Below, one piece after another: positions 16,828-25,201 of a DNA stretch of 64,000 bases. Source of the DNA: CALKJU01 sp035326425 (GTDB lineage: Bacteria > Pseudomonadota > Alphaproteobacteria > Geminicoccales > Geminicoccaceae). The stretch covers positions 38,237-102,236 of the forward strand of contig DAOLFG010000014.1 of the NCBI GenBank assembly GCA_035326425.1, in the 5' to 3' direction. A program made the translations under genes and the position numbers. The number at the start of each line of letters is the position of its first letter. Position 1 is the first letter of the stretch. The notes below the pieces were generated by a model. It ran no database searches, was not told the origin of the DNA, and saw only the letters and a list, made by a program, of their open reading frames with translations.

Positions 16828-16955
16828 GAAGCACCGCCCAGCTTGACGATGGTGATCAGGAAGAACAGCACCACCAGCGCCAGCAGCGCCACGGCGAGGC
16901 CGATGTTCTTGGTCCGCTGGCGTCGGCGCAGCTCGCGTCCGTCGAGGGCCGCCAT
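16824..16955 (-). CDS. 43-aa single-helix protein, CoxF-like
   Basis: A very small protein: a basic N-terminus (RELRRRQRTKN) followed by one long hydrophobic helix (about residues 17-39) ending in GGAS. The size and its place between ctaB and ctaG match the small CoxF-type membrane proteins of alphaproteobacterial oxidase operons. The coding call is supported by double coupling: its ATG overlaps the ctaB stop (ATGA), and its stop overlaps the ctaG GTG. The function is unknown; a role in oxidase assembly or stability is inference. Confidence 0.8.
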   Translation of the reverse strand: MAALDGRELRRRQRTKNIGLAVALLALVVLFFLITIVKLGGAS

Positions 16956-17893
16956 CACGACGCGGCGCCGAGCGAAAGCGCGTGGTCGACGACCATCAGC
17001 ATGAACAGCAGGAACAGGTAGGCCAGGGAGAAGCGGAAGGTCAGCATGGCCGTCCGGTCGGAATCGTCGCACCACAGCCGCCAGGCCATGGCGACGAAGA
17101 TCGCCCCCAGCACCGCCGCACCCGCGCCGTAGACGAGGCCGAGCCCGCCCCACGCTACCGGCGTCAGCGACAGCGGCGCCAGCACCAGCGTGTAGCCGAG
17201 GATGTGCCGGCGGGTGGAGTCGCGTCCCGCCACCACCGGCAGCATCGGCACGCCGACCCGGGCGTAGTCCTGGCAGCGATAGAGCGCCAGCGCCCAGAAA
17301 TGCGGCGGGGTCCAGAAGAACACGATCAGGAAGATCAGCACCGGCAGCAGGCCGACCTCGCCGGTGGCGGCGGCCCAGCCGATCATCGCCGGAAAGGCGC
17401 CGGCGGCACCGCCGATCACGATGTTCTGCGCCGTCAGCCGCTTCAGCCACATGGTGTAAACGAGCACATAGAAGCCGATGGTCAGCGCCAGCAGCGCGGC
17501 CGCCGCCCAGTTGACGGCCAGCCCCATCGTCATCACCGACAGGATGGCCAGGGCGATGCCGGTGCCCAGCGCCTCGGCGGGCTCGATCCGGCCGGTCGCC
17601 GTCGGCCGCAGCCGCGTGCGCGCCATCTGGCGGTCGATGTCGGCGTCGAACCAGTTGTTGATGGCGGCCGAGGCGCCGGCCCCCAGGGCGATGCACAGGA
17701 TCGCCGTGAAGGCCAGCAGCGGATGCAGCCGCACCGGCGCCAGGTAGAGACCCACCCAGCCCGTCAGCACCACCAGCTGCATCACATTGGGCTTGAGCAG
17801 GATCCAGAAGTCGCGCAGCTCCGAGCCGCCCGCCTGGACGGCCTCGGAGAGTGCGCCACCCTCGATCTGTCTCGCCACCGAGTTCGAAGCCAT
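16955..17893 (-). CDS. ctaB: Protoheme IX farnesyltransferase (heme O synthase)
   Basis: Adds a farnesyl group to heme B to form heme O, the precursor used by heme A synthase. 312 aa, UbiA-superfamily membrane prenyltransferase with about nine helices. The first aspartate-rich motif is NNWFDADID and the second region includes YTMWLKRLTAQNIVIGG and FFWTPPHFWALAL, all typical of CtaB/Cox10. It lies between ctaD and the small CoxF-like gene in the oxidase operon, so heme supply and apoprotein are made together. Confidence 0.97.
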   Translation of the reverse strand: MASNSVARQIEGGALSEAVQAGGSELRDFWILLKPNVMQLVVLTGWVGLYLAPVRLHPLLAFTAILCIALGAGASAAINNWFDADIDRQMARTRLRPTATGRIEPAEALGTGIALAILSVMTMGLAVNWAAAALLALTIGFYVLVYTMWLKRLTAQNIVIGGAAGAFPAMIGWAAATGEVGLLPVLIFLIVFFWTPPHFWALALYRCQDYARVGVPMLPVVAGRDSTRRHILGYTLVLAPLSLTPVAWGGLGLVYGAGAAVLGAIFVAMAWRLWCDDSDRTAMLTFRFSLAYLFLLFMLMVVDHALSLGAAS

Positions 17894-17914
17894 CGACCCG
17901 TCCCGCCGTCCGGC

Positions 17915-19534
17915 TCAGTGCGCCGGGCTGTCCTTGATCACCGGCAGCTCCTCGAAGGTGTGGAACGGCGGCGGCGAGGAGACGGACCACTCCAGCGTCG
18001 TGGCACCCTCGCCCCAGGGATTGTCGGCGACGTGCTCCTTCGAGCGGAACATGTCCCACAGCACGTAGATGAAGAAGAACGCGCTGGCGCCGGCGATGAA
18101 GGCGCCGATCGAGGAGACCATGTTCCAGCCGGCGAAGGCGTCCGGATAGTCGGGGATACGCCGCGGCATGCCGGCCAGCCCGAGGAAGTGCTGCGGGAAG
18201 AAGGCCAGGTTGACGCCGACGAAGGTCATCCAGAAATGGATCTGGCCCAACCGCTCGTTGTACTGGTGACCGGTCATCTTGGCCACCCAGTAATAGAAGC
18301 CGGCGAAGACGCCGAACACGGCACCCAGGCTCAGCACATAGTGGAAGTGGGCGACGACATAGTAGGTGTCGTGCATCGCCGCATCGACGCCGGCATTGGC
18401 CAGCACGACGCCGGTGACGCCGCCCACCGTGAACAGGAAGATGAAGCCGACGGCCCACATCATCGGCACGGTGAAGCGCAGCGAGCCGCCCCACATCGTG
18501 GCGATCCAGCTGAAGATCTTGATGCCGGTCGGCACCGCGATGACCATGGTTGCGGCGGTGAAGTAGGCCTTCACGTCCACGCCCATGCCGACCGTGAACA
18601 TGTGGTGCGCCCACACCACGAAGCCGATGGCGCCGATCGACACCATGGCGTAGGCCATGCCGAGGTAGCCGAACACCGGCTTCTTCGAGAAGGTCGAGAC
18701 GATCTGGCTGACGATGCCGAAGGCCGGCAGGATCATGATGTAGACTTCGGGATGGCCGAAGAACCAGAACAGGTGCTGGAACAGGATCGGGTCGCCGCCG
18801 CCGGCCGGATCGAAGAACGCGGTGCCGAAGTTGCGGTCGGTCAGCAGCATGGTGATCGCACCGGCCAGCACCGGCACCGCCAGCAGCAGCAGGAAGGCGG
18901 TCACCAGGATCGACCACGCGAACAGCGGCATCTTGTGCATCGTCATGCCGGGCGCGCGCATGTTGAAGATCGTGGTGATGAAGTTGATCGCACCCAGCAG
19001 CGAGCTGATGCCGGCCAAATGCAGCGCGAAGATGCCCATGTCGACGGCAGGCCCGGTGTGCTCGCCCATCGCCGAGGACAGCGGCGGGTAGATCGTCCAG
19101 CCGCCGCCGGCGCCGCCGACGAATGCCGAGCCCATCAGCAACCCGAATGCCGGCACGAGCAGCCAGAAGCTGATGTTGTTCATCCGCGGGAACGCCATGT
19201 CGGGCGCTCCGATCATCAGCGGCACCATCCAGTTGCCGAAGCCGCCGATCAGCGCCGGCATGACGAAGAAGAAGATCATGATCAGGCCATGAGCCGTGAT
19301 CAGGACGTTGTGGAAGTGATAGTCACCGCCATAGATCTGGTCGCCCGGCACCATCAGCTCGGCGCGGAAGATCAACGACATGATCATGCCGATGATGCCG
19401 GCGCAGAAGGCGAAGACGAAATAGAGGGTGCCGATGTCCTTGTGGTTGGTGGACATCATCCAGCGGCGCCAGCCGGTGGGCGCATGATGGTCGGCGTGGT
19501 CGTGGTGATCGTCGTGCGCGGTCGCGTGAGCCAT
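17915..19534 (-). CDS. ctaD: Cytochrome c oxidase subunit I
   Basis: Catalytic subunit of the aa3-type cytochrome c oxidase, carrying heme a, heme a3 and CuB. 539 aa with twelve predicted helices. Ligand motifs visible include LITAHGLIMIFF (heme a), WFFGHPEVY (CuB and cross-linked tyrosine), HHMFTVG and VVAHFHYVLS. The N-terminus is histidine-rich (HDDHHDHADHH). I chose the ATG at 19532-19534 because AGGAGG lies 9-14 nt upstream; an in-frame TTG at 19567 would add 11 residues. It is 29 nt downstream of ctaC. Confidence 0.97.
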   Translation of the reverse strand: MAHATAHDDHHDHADHHAPTGWRRWMMSTNHKDIGTLYFVFAFCAGIIGMIMSLIFRAELMVPGDQIYGGDYHFHNVLITAHGLIMIFFFVMPALIGGFGNWMVPLMIGAPDMAFPRMNNISFWLLVPAFGLLMGSAFVGGAGGGWTIYPPLSSAMGEHTGPAVDMGIFALHLAGISSLLGAINFITTIFNMRAPGMTMHKMPLFAWSILVTAFLLLLAVPVLAGAITMLLTDRNFGTAFFDPAGGGDPILFQHLFWFFGHPEVYIMILPAFGIVSQIVSTFSKKPVFGYLGMAYAMVSIGAIGFVVWAHHMFTVGMGVDVKAYFTAATMVIAVPTGIKIFSWIATMWGGSLRFTVPMMWAVGFIFLFTVGGVTGVVLANAGVDAAMHDTYYVVAHFHYVLSLGAVFGVFAGFYYWVAKMTGHQYNERLGQIHFWMTFVGVNLAFFPQHFLGLAGMPRRIPDYPDAFAGWNMVSSIGAFIAGASAFFFIYVLWDMFRSKEHVADNPWGEGATTLEWSVSSPPPFHTFEELPVIKDSPAH

Positions 19535-19563
19535 GATGCCTTCGTCCCTCCTAGCGCCGACGC

Positions 19564-20415
19564 TCAATCACGGGTCGTGGCGGCGACCGGGCCGGCAGCC
19601 GCCAAGGTCGGCCCGTCGCCCGCCTTGGCGAACCTGGTCTTGGCTTCCTCCACCCAGGCCTGGAAGGCCTCGGGCGTGACCGCCTCGACGGTGATCGGCA
19701 TGAAGCCGTGGTTGGCGCCGCACAGCTCCGAGCACTGGCCGTAATAGGTGCCGGGCTCGTTGATGTGCACCCAGAGCTCGTTCAGGCGCCCGGGCACGGC
19801 GTCGACCTTCACGCCGAACTGCGGCACGGTCCAGCTGTGCAGCACGTCGGCGGCCGTCACCTGGACGCGGATGTTGACGCCTGCCGGCAGGACCACCCGG
19901 TTGTCGGTCTCGAGCAGCCTGAGCTGTCCCTCCTTCAGATCGGAATCCGGGATCATCAGCGCGTCGAAGGTGAAGTTGCCGTTGTCCGGATATTCGTACG
20001 ACCAGTACCACTGGTGCCCGATCGCCTTCACCGTCAGGTCGGTCTTGGGGATCACGTCCGCGAAATAGAGCAGCTTGAACGACGGGATGGCGATGATCAC
20101 CAGGATCAGCACCGGCACCGCCGTCCAGACCACCTCGAGGATGGTGTTGTGCGAGCGCTTGGACGGCACCGGGTTCTTGGATTCGCGGAAGCGCATGCAG
20201 GTGTAGACCAGCAGCGCCAGCACGAAGAGGGTGATCAGCGTGATCACCCACAGCAGCAGGTCGTGGAAGCTGTGGATGCGCTCGGCGATCGGGCTCGCCG
20301 GCGGCTGCAGGTTCATCTCCCATGGACGCGGCGTCGCGAGCGCCGGTGCGGCGGTGACCGACAGCGCCAGGACGGCCCACGCGGCCCGGGATGGCAACGA
20401 CCTGATGGTCCTCAT
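19564..20415 (-). CDS. ctaC: Cytochrome c oxidase subunit II
   Basis: Receives electrons from cytochrome c through its CuA centre. With the ATG at 20413-20415 the protein is 283 aa and begins with a clean signal peptide ending in PALA, followed by two helices and a periplasmic cupredoxin domain. The CuA motif CSELCGANHGFM is complete. Two further in-frame ATGs upstream (for example 20445) would lengthen the N-terminus without an obvious benefit. First gene of the operon running to about 11.9 kb; the 206-bp upstream region is shared with divergent tldD. Confidence 0.96.
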   Translation of the reverse strand: MRTIRSLPSRAAWAVLALSVTAAPALATPRPWEMNLQPPASPIAERIHSFHDLLLWVITLITLFVLALLVYTCMRFRESKNPVPSKRSHNTILEVVWTAVPVLILVIIAIPSFKLLYFADVIPKTDLTVKAIGHQWYWSYEYPDNGNFTFDALMIPDSDLKEGQLRLLETDNRVVLPAGVNIRVQVTAADVLHSWTVPQFGVKVDAVPGRLNELWVHINEPGTYYGQCSELCGANHGFMPITVEAVTPEAFQAWVEEAKTRFAKAGDGPTLAAAGPVAATTRD

Positions 20416-20542
20416 GCCTCGCTCGAATCGATTCGGGTTGGTCATCGAACTCATGCGCCATGGCATGGCGCCCGGCTCGCCGGCTGCCGGTTCGGCGGCA
20501 AGCGACGCCGCGGAGGATAAGTGCGGCCCAGGGCACCCGCGC

Positions 20543-20557
20543 GTGACAGAGTGTCGC
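20543..20557. promoter_or_regulatory. RegA/RegR-like redox-regulator box upstream of ctaC
   Basis: GTGACAGAGTGTCGC resembles the RegR/RegA (ActR) consensus as I recall it (GNGRCRTTNNGNCGC), matching every fixed base except the central TT. It also forms an imperfect inverted repeat (TGACA-GAG-TGTCG). It lies 128 nt upstream of the ctaC start in the divergent ctaC-tldD region. RegA-type regulators are known to control terminal oxidase genes, so the location fits, but the match is imperfect. Confidence 0.3.
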
Positions 20558-20621
20558 AAGATCGCTCAAATCCTTCCGCTAAAGCCTTTCACAACGGCCT
20601 CTTAAAGCGATTTTCGTTCGA

Positions 20622-22097
20622 ATGGTAGACAGGGGTGTGCCGGGCATGGAACCGCTTTCTGGCGCGGCGGGCAGCCGCGAGCCCGGGCTGATCGAGGCGC
20701 TGGGGCTGGACCCGCGGCGTGCCGCCGACATCGTCGGCGAGGCGCTGATGCCGATGGACGACGGCGAGCTGTTCGTCGAGCGGCGCAGCGGCGAGACCCT
20801 GGCCTTCGACGACGGACGGCTGCGCACCGCCAGCCGCGACGCCAGCCGCGGCTTCGGGCTCAGGGCGGTGAGCGGCGAGCGCGTCGGCCTCGCCTGCAGT
20901 GCCGGGATCGACGAGCCGGCGCTGCGCCGGGCCGCCGCCACGGTGGCGGCCGTGGCCCGCGGCCACGCCGGTCGCGACAACGCCCCGCTGCCGGCGCCGG
21001 GCCCGCTGCTCTATCGCGGCGAGGATCCGCTGGGCGGCGAGCCGCAGGCCGGGCGCATCGCGCTGCTGCAGGAGATCGACGCCTATTGCCGGGCCTCCGG
21101 CGACGACGTCCGGCAGGTGAGCGTCGGCATCCTGAGCGGCCACCAGGAGATCGAGGTGCTGCGCGGCGACGGCTCGCGCGTCGGCGACAGCCGGCCGCTG
21201 GTGCGCCTCAATGTCCAGGTGGTGGTCGAGCGCGCCGGCCGGCGCGAGAGCGGCGGCCACGGCGGCGGCGGCCGCTTCCCGCTCTCCGTGATGCTGGCCG
21301 GTGCCGGCTGGCGCGCCATCGCCGACGAGGCGCTGCGCCAAGCCCGGCTGAAGCTGGATGCGATCCCGGCGCCCGCCGGCGAGATGACCGTGGTCCTGGG
21401 GCCGGGCTGGCCCGGCGTGATGCTGCACGAGGCGGTGGGCCACGGCCTCGAGGGCGACTTCAACCGCAAGGGCACCTCGGCCTTCGCCGGCCTGATGGGC
21501 CAGCAGGTGGCGGCGCGCGGCGTCACCGTCGTCGACGACGGCACGCTGCCGGGACGACGCGGCTCGCTGAACATCGACGACGAGGGCACGCCGTCGGGCC
21601 GTACGGTGCTGATCGAGGACGGCATCCTCAAGGGCTACATGCAGGACCGCCAGAACGCCCGGCTGATGCGGGCGGCACCGACCGGCAACGGCCGGCGCCA
21701 GTCCTATGCCCACACCGTCATGCCGCGCATGACCAACACCTGCATGCTGGCCGGCGACCGCGACCCGGCCGAGATCCTGGCCGGGGTCGAGCGCGGCCTC
21801 TACGCCGTCAATTTCGGCGGCGGCCAGGTCGACATCACCTCCGGCCGCTTCGTGTTCACGGCCTCCGAGGCCTACCTGATCGAGAACGGCCGCGTCACGG
21901 CGCCGGTCAAGGGTGCGACGCTCATCGGCAACGGCCCGGAAGCCATGCGCCGGATCACCGCCGTCGGCGACGACCTGCGGCTCGACAGCGGCGTCGGCAC
22001 CTGCGGCAAGAACGGCCAGGGCGTGCCGGTGGGCGTGGGCCAGCCGACGCTGCGGATGGAGCGGATGACGGTCGGCGGGACGCGGCGCGGAGGTTGA
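20622..22097 (+). CDS. tldD: Metalloprotease TldD
   Basis: Partner of PmbA/TldE in the TldD/E protease, known for maturing ribosomally made peptides and degrading antitoxins. 491 aa. The zinc motif HEAVGHGLEGD has histidines 269 and 274, which marks it as the catalytic TldD subunit rather than TldE. Further signatures are FNRKGTSAFAG, DDEGTPSGRTVLIEDG, and a C-terminal GTCGKNGQGVPVGVGQPT. The ATG at 20622 is used; another at 20646 is possible. No tldE is in the window. It is divergent from the oxidase operon. Confidence 0.95.
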   Translation: MVDRGVPGMEPLSGAAGSREPGLIEALGLDPRRAADIVGEALMPMDDGELFVERRSGETLAFDDGRLRTASRDASRGFGLRAVSGERVGLACSAGIDEPALRRAAATVAAVARGHAGRDNAPLPAPGPLLYRGEDPLGGEPQAGRIALLQEIDAYCRASGDDVRQVSVGILSGHQEIEVLRGDGSRVGDSRPLVRLNVQVVVERAGRRESGGHGGGGRFPLSVMLAGAGWRAIADEALRQARLKLDAIPAPAGEMTVVLGPGWPGVMLHEAVGHGLEGDFNRKGTSAFAGLMGQQVAARGVTVVDDGTLPGRRGSLNIDDEGTPSGRTVLIEDGILKGYMQDRQNARLMRAAPTGNGRRQSYAHTVMPRMTNTCMLAGDRDPAEILAGVERGLYAVNFGGGQVDITSGRFVFTASEAYLIENGRVTAPVKGATLIGNGPEAMRRITAVGDDLRLDSGVGTCGKNGQGVPVGVGQPTLRMERMTVGGTRRGG

Positions 22098-22155
22098 CGG
22101 GAAGCAGCGGCGAGGCGGGCGTCGTTAACCGAATCTTCGTCGCCCCGGGCGCATG

Positions 22156-22225
22156 AACGAGGGCAGTCCCCATGCGCAGGCTCGAGGGAGCCGTGCGCCC
22201 AACGAGGGCAAAGCCCATGCTCAGC
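22156..22225 (+). repeat. Imperfect 25-bp direct repeat carrying two ribosome-binding site/ATG pairs
   Basis: Copies at 22156-22180 and 22201-22225 share 20 of 25 bases, starting AACGAGGGCA and each containing an ATG (22172 and 22217). The offset is 45 bp, a multiple of three, so both ATGs are in frame with the following gene. It looks like a local duplication of a translation-initiation region. Confidence 0.5.
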
Positions 22226-22738
22226 ATCTCTCGCAGGCACCTGTTCCCGGGGCTCGCGGCGGCCCTGTCGTTCTGCGTCGTCGCATCGGCCGATGCCGGC
22301 GTGCTGCCGCGGCCGAGCGGCAAGGTGATCCTGCGGGTCACCGGCAACATCGCCAACACCAACGCTCCCGGCACCGCCGAGTTCGACCTCGCCATGCTGG
22401 AGGAGCTGGGCGTGGTCCAGATGGTGACCCACACGCCCTGGACCGAGGGCGAGGTCCGCTTCTCCGGCGTGCCGGCCGCCAAGCTGATGGAGGCCGTCGG
22501 CGCCAAGACCGAGAAGGTCGACGCCGTGGCGCTCAACGACTACCGCGCCGAGATCCCGGCCAGCGATTTCGAGGCCTACGGCCCGATCCTGGCGACCCGT
22601 GTCGACGACACGCCGCTGCGCGTGCGCGACAAGGGGCCGGTGTGGGTGATCTATCCGTGGAGCGCCAACCCGCAGATCGACAACATCGAGTTCCACAGCC
22701 GCTCGATCTGGCAGGTCAAGATCATCGAGGTCCACTGA
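22217..22738 (+). CDS. Periplasmic oxidoreductase molybdopterin-binding (SUOX-like) domain protein
   Basis: A 173-aa secreted protein. The first about 27 residues are a signal peptide (SRRHLF..., cleavage after SADA). The mature part resembles the compact sulfite-oxidase-type molybdopterin-binding fold, with FDLAMLEELG, HTPWTEGEVRFSGVP, LNDYRAEIP and WVIYPWSA. No cysteine is visible in the mature region, so the usual molybdenum-ligating cysteine is absent and catalysis is doubtful. The start at 22217 gives the tidy signal peptide; an in-frame ATG at 22172 adds 15 residues. A GGDEF-EAL gene follows after 30 nt, suggesting a ligand-sensing partner; that is inference. Confidence 0.75.
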   Translation: MLSISRRHLFPGLAAALSFCVVASADAGVLPRPSGKVILRVTGNIANTNAPGTAEFDLAMLEELGVVQMVTHTPWTEGEVRFSGVPAAKLMEAVGAKTEKVDAVALNDYRAEIPASDFEAYGPILATRVDDTPLRVRDKGPVWVIYPWSANPQIDNIEFHSRSIWQVKIIEVH

Positions 22739-22768
22739 GCCCGCAGGCCGTCCGGGGGCCGGATCGGC

Positions 22769-25201
22769 ATGGCCTCTCTCGTCCGCCTGATGCGGAACAG
22801 CACCCACGCGGCCCTCGGGGTCGCGCTGGTGCTGTTCTTCGCGGCCATGCTGCTGAGCCTCGTCAAGCTCAAGGAGCAGAGCGTCGCCGACGACCAGCTG
22901 AAGACCGTCGGGCCCTGGGCGACCAGCCAGGCCGAGGTCCAGCTGGCGCAGGCCCAGGTGGCGCTGGAACGCTACATGCGGGGTGCGGACACGGTCGACA
23001 ACGAAGCGCTGTTCGAGGCGTTCGACATCTCCTGGAGCGGCGTCGGCGACATCGAGAAGCAGGCGGGCCTGGTCCCCGATCCGCCGCCCCTGGACGATGC
23101 CGACGACGAAATCCGTGCGCGGCGGTTCGAGATCTGGCGGGCCGGCGTCGCCACGCTGAGGGCGATCCCGGCGAGGCTCGTCGAGGAGTTCTCGGGCATC
23201 GAGAAGGACGTCACCGACATCCGCGTCGGTGACGTCGAGCGCTACGCCAGGATCGCCGAAGGCCTCGAGGCCATCCGCGAGGGCTTCGTCGAGAGCCGGC
23301 AGGCCATCCACGACATCCGCAACGCCGTCGAGGCCGAGCGCAGCGAGCGCTTCGGCGGGCTGGTCGTCGGGCTCGTCCTGTCGCTGGGCGCGACGCTCGT
23401 GAGCGGCGGGCTGCTGATCGGCTTCCTGATCCGCGAGACCCGCCGGACCCGCGGCCTCTTGCACGAGGCCGACGCGGCGCGCGCCGCCGCCAACGAGGTG
23501 AGCCGCGACCTGCAGGCCGTGATCGACGCGGTGCCGGCGATGGTGACCGCCTCCGACCCGACCGGCCGCTATCTCCTCATGAACAGGTTCCACGCCGACT
23601 TCTTCGGCATGGAGGCGGACCGGGCCGTCGGGCACCTGCCGACCGAGCTCGGGCTCGACCCGGCATTCGAGGCCGAGGTCCGCCAGGTGGCGGCCAGCGG
23701 CATGGCCCTGCCGTTCTTCGAGCAGTCGGCCTGCGACCTCGACGGCCGCGAGCGCACGCTGCTCACCACCAAGGTACCGGTCCGCGACGAGCGCGGCCGC
23801 GTGGTGCGCATCGTCCACGTCTCGCTCGACATCACCGACCGCAAGGCCGCCGAGGAGCGGGTGCGCCACCTGGCGCTGCACGACGTGCTGACCGACCTGC
23901 CCAACCGGGCCTTCCTGCAGGAGGTCGCCGAGCGGGCGCTGGCCCGCGCCGCCAGGCGCGGCACCACCCTGGCCCTGCACCTCGTCGACCTCGACCGCTT
24001 CAAGGAGATCAACGACACGCTGGGCCATCCGGCCGGTGACGCGCTGCTGGTCGAGGTGGCGGCGCGCATGGCCGGTCACCTGCGGCGCGGTGACACCCTC
24101 GCCCGCATGGGCGGCGACGAGTTCGCCATCCTGCAGGAGGACGTGGAATCGCCCGAGGAGGCCGCGGCCCTGGCCGACCGCATCCTGGCCGCCATCGCCG
24201 AGCCGTTCCGGATCGAGAGCCACCACGTCGTCACCGGCGCCAGCATCGGCCTCGCCTTCGGCCCGGCCGACGGCACCGACGTCGCCGAGCTGGTCCGCCA
24301 CGCCGATCTGGCGCTCTATCGCGCCAAGAGCGACGGCCGCAACAATGTGCGCCGCTACGAGCCGTCGATGAATGCCCAGCTGCGCGACCGGCTGGCCCTC
24401 GAGCAGGCGCTGCGCGAGGCCATCGATTCCGAAGGCTTCCAGCTGCACTACCAGCCCAAGCAGACGCTGGCCGACGGCCGGATCCACAGCGTCGAGGTGC
24501 TGCTGCGCTGGCGCCATCCCGAGCGCGGCGCCATCTCGCCCGGCCAGTTCATCCCGGTGGCCGAGGACAGCGGCCTGATCGTGCCGCTGGGGACCTGGGT
24601 GCTGCGCGCCGCCTGCGCCGAGGCCAGGCGCTGGCTCGATGCCGGCCTCGGGCCGGTGCGCGTCGCCGTCAACCTGTCGGTGGAGCAGATCAGGCGCCAG
24701 GACCTGCTGGCGATCGTGCGCGCCGCGCTCGACGATTCCGGCCTGCCGCCCGAGCTGCTGGAGCTCGAGCTCACCGAGAGCCTGCTGGTGAGGGATGCCG
24801 ATCAGGCCCTGCGGGTGATGCGCGACCTGCGCTCGCTCGGCGTCCAGCTGGCCCTCGACGATTTCGGCACCGGCTACTCCTCGCTCGCCTACCTGCAGCG
24901 CTTCCCGTTCGACACGCTGAAGATCGACCGCGGCTTCGTCGCCGACCTTTCCGAGACCGGCTCGTCGCTGCGCATCGTCGAGGCGGTGGTGCGCCTGGCG
25001 CACGGCCTCGGCCTGCAGGTGGTGGCCGAGGGCGTCGAGACCGACTCCCAGCTGGCCATCCTGCGCCGCGTCGGCTGCGACGAGATCCAGGGCTACCTGC
25101 TGTCGCCGCCGGTGGATTCGCGGCGGATCGTCGAGCTGCTGGCCCCTTCCGTGCCGCCGCCGCGCAGGCCGGCCATCGCCCGCCAGCACGCCACCGCATA
25201 G
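22769..25201 (+). CDS. Membrane-bound PAS-GGDEF-EAL cyclic-di-GMP signalling protein
   Basis: An 810-aa bifunctional c-di-GMP enzyme. Layout: transmembrane helix about 14-33, a periplasmic helical sensor about 34-190, a second helix about 193-217, a PAS domain about 245-365, GGDEF about 375-530 and EAL about 545-800. The cyclase motif GGDEF is intact at 448-452 with an upstream RRGD inhibitory I-site. In the EAL domain the signature reads EVLLRW with E576 kept, and DDFGTGYSS (D697, D698), LKIDRGF, AEGVET and QGYLLSPP are present, so both activities look possible. Probably co-expressed with the preceding periplasmic protein. Its last 109 nt overlap the convergent rsmE gene. Confidence 0.95.
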   Translation: MASLVRLMRNSTHAALGVALVLFFAAMLLSLVKLKEQSVADDQLKTVGPWATSQAEVQLAQAQVALERYMRGADTVDNEALFEAFDISWSGVGDIEKQAGLVPDPPPLDDADDEIRARRFEIWRAGVATLRAIPARLVEEFSGIEKDVTDIRVGDVERYARIAEGLEAIREGFVESRQAIHDIRNAVEAERSERFGGLVVGLVLSLGATLVSGGLLIGFLIRETRRTRGLLHEADAARAAANEVSRDLQAVIDAVPAMVTASDPTGRYLLMNRFHADFFGMEADRAVGHLPTELGLDPAFEAEVRQVAASGMALPFFEQSACDLDGRERTLLTTKVPVRDERGRVVRIVHVSLDITDRKAAEERVRHLALHDVLTDLPNRAFLQEVAERALARAARRGTTLALHLVDLDRFKEINDTLGHPAGDALLVEVAARMAGHLRRGDTLARMGGDEFAILQEDVESPEEAAALADRILAAIAEPFRIESHHVVTGASIGLAFGPADGTDVAELVRHADLALYRAKSDGRNNVRRYEPSMNAQLRDRLALEQALREAIDSEGFQLHYQPKQTLADGRIHSVEVLLRWRHPERGAISPGQFIPVAEDSGLIVPLGTWVLRAACAEARRWLDAGLGPVRVAVNLSVEQIRRQDLLAIVRAALDDSGLPPELLELELTESLLVRDADQALRVMRDLRSLGVQLALDDFGTGYSSLAYLQRFPFDTLKIDRGFVADLSETGSSLRIVEAVVRLAHGLGLQVVAEGVETDSQLAILRRVGCDEIQGYLLSPPVDSRRIVELLAPSVPPPRRPAIARQHATA

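Noticed and set aside
16982..19744. 920-codon His/Asp/Gln-rich plus-strand frame opposite ctaB and ctaD
   Set aside because: It is antisense to two oxidase genes with intact ligand motifs; the composition follows from complementing codons of hydrophobic helices.
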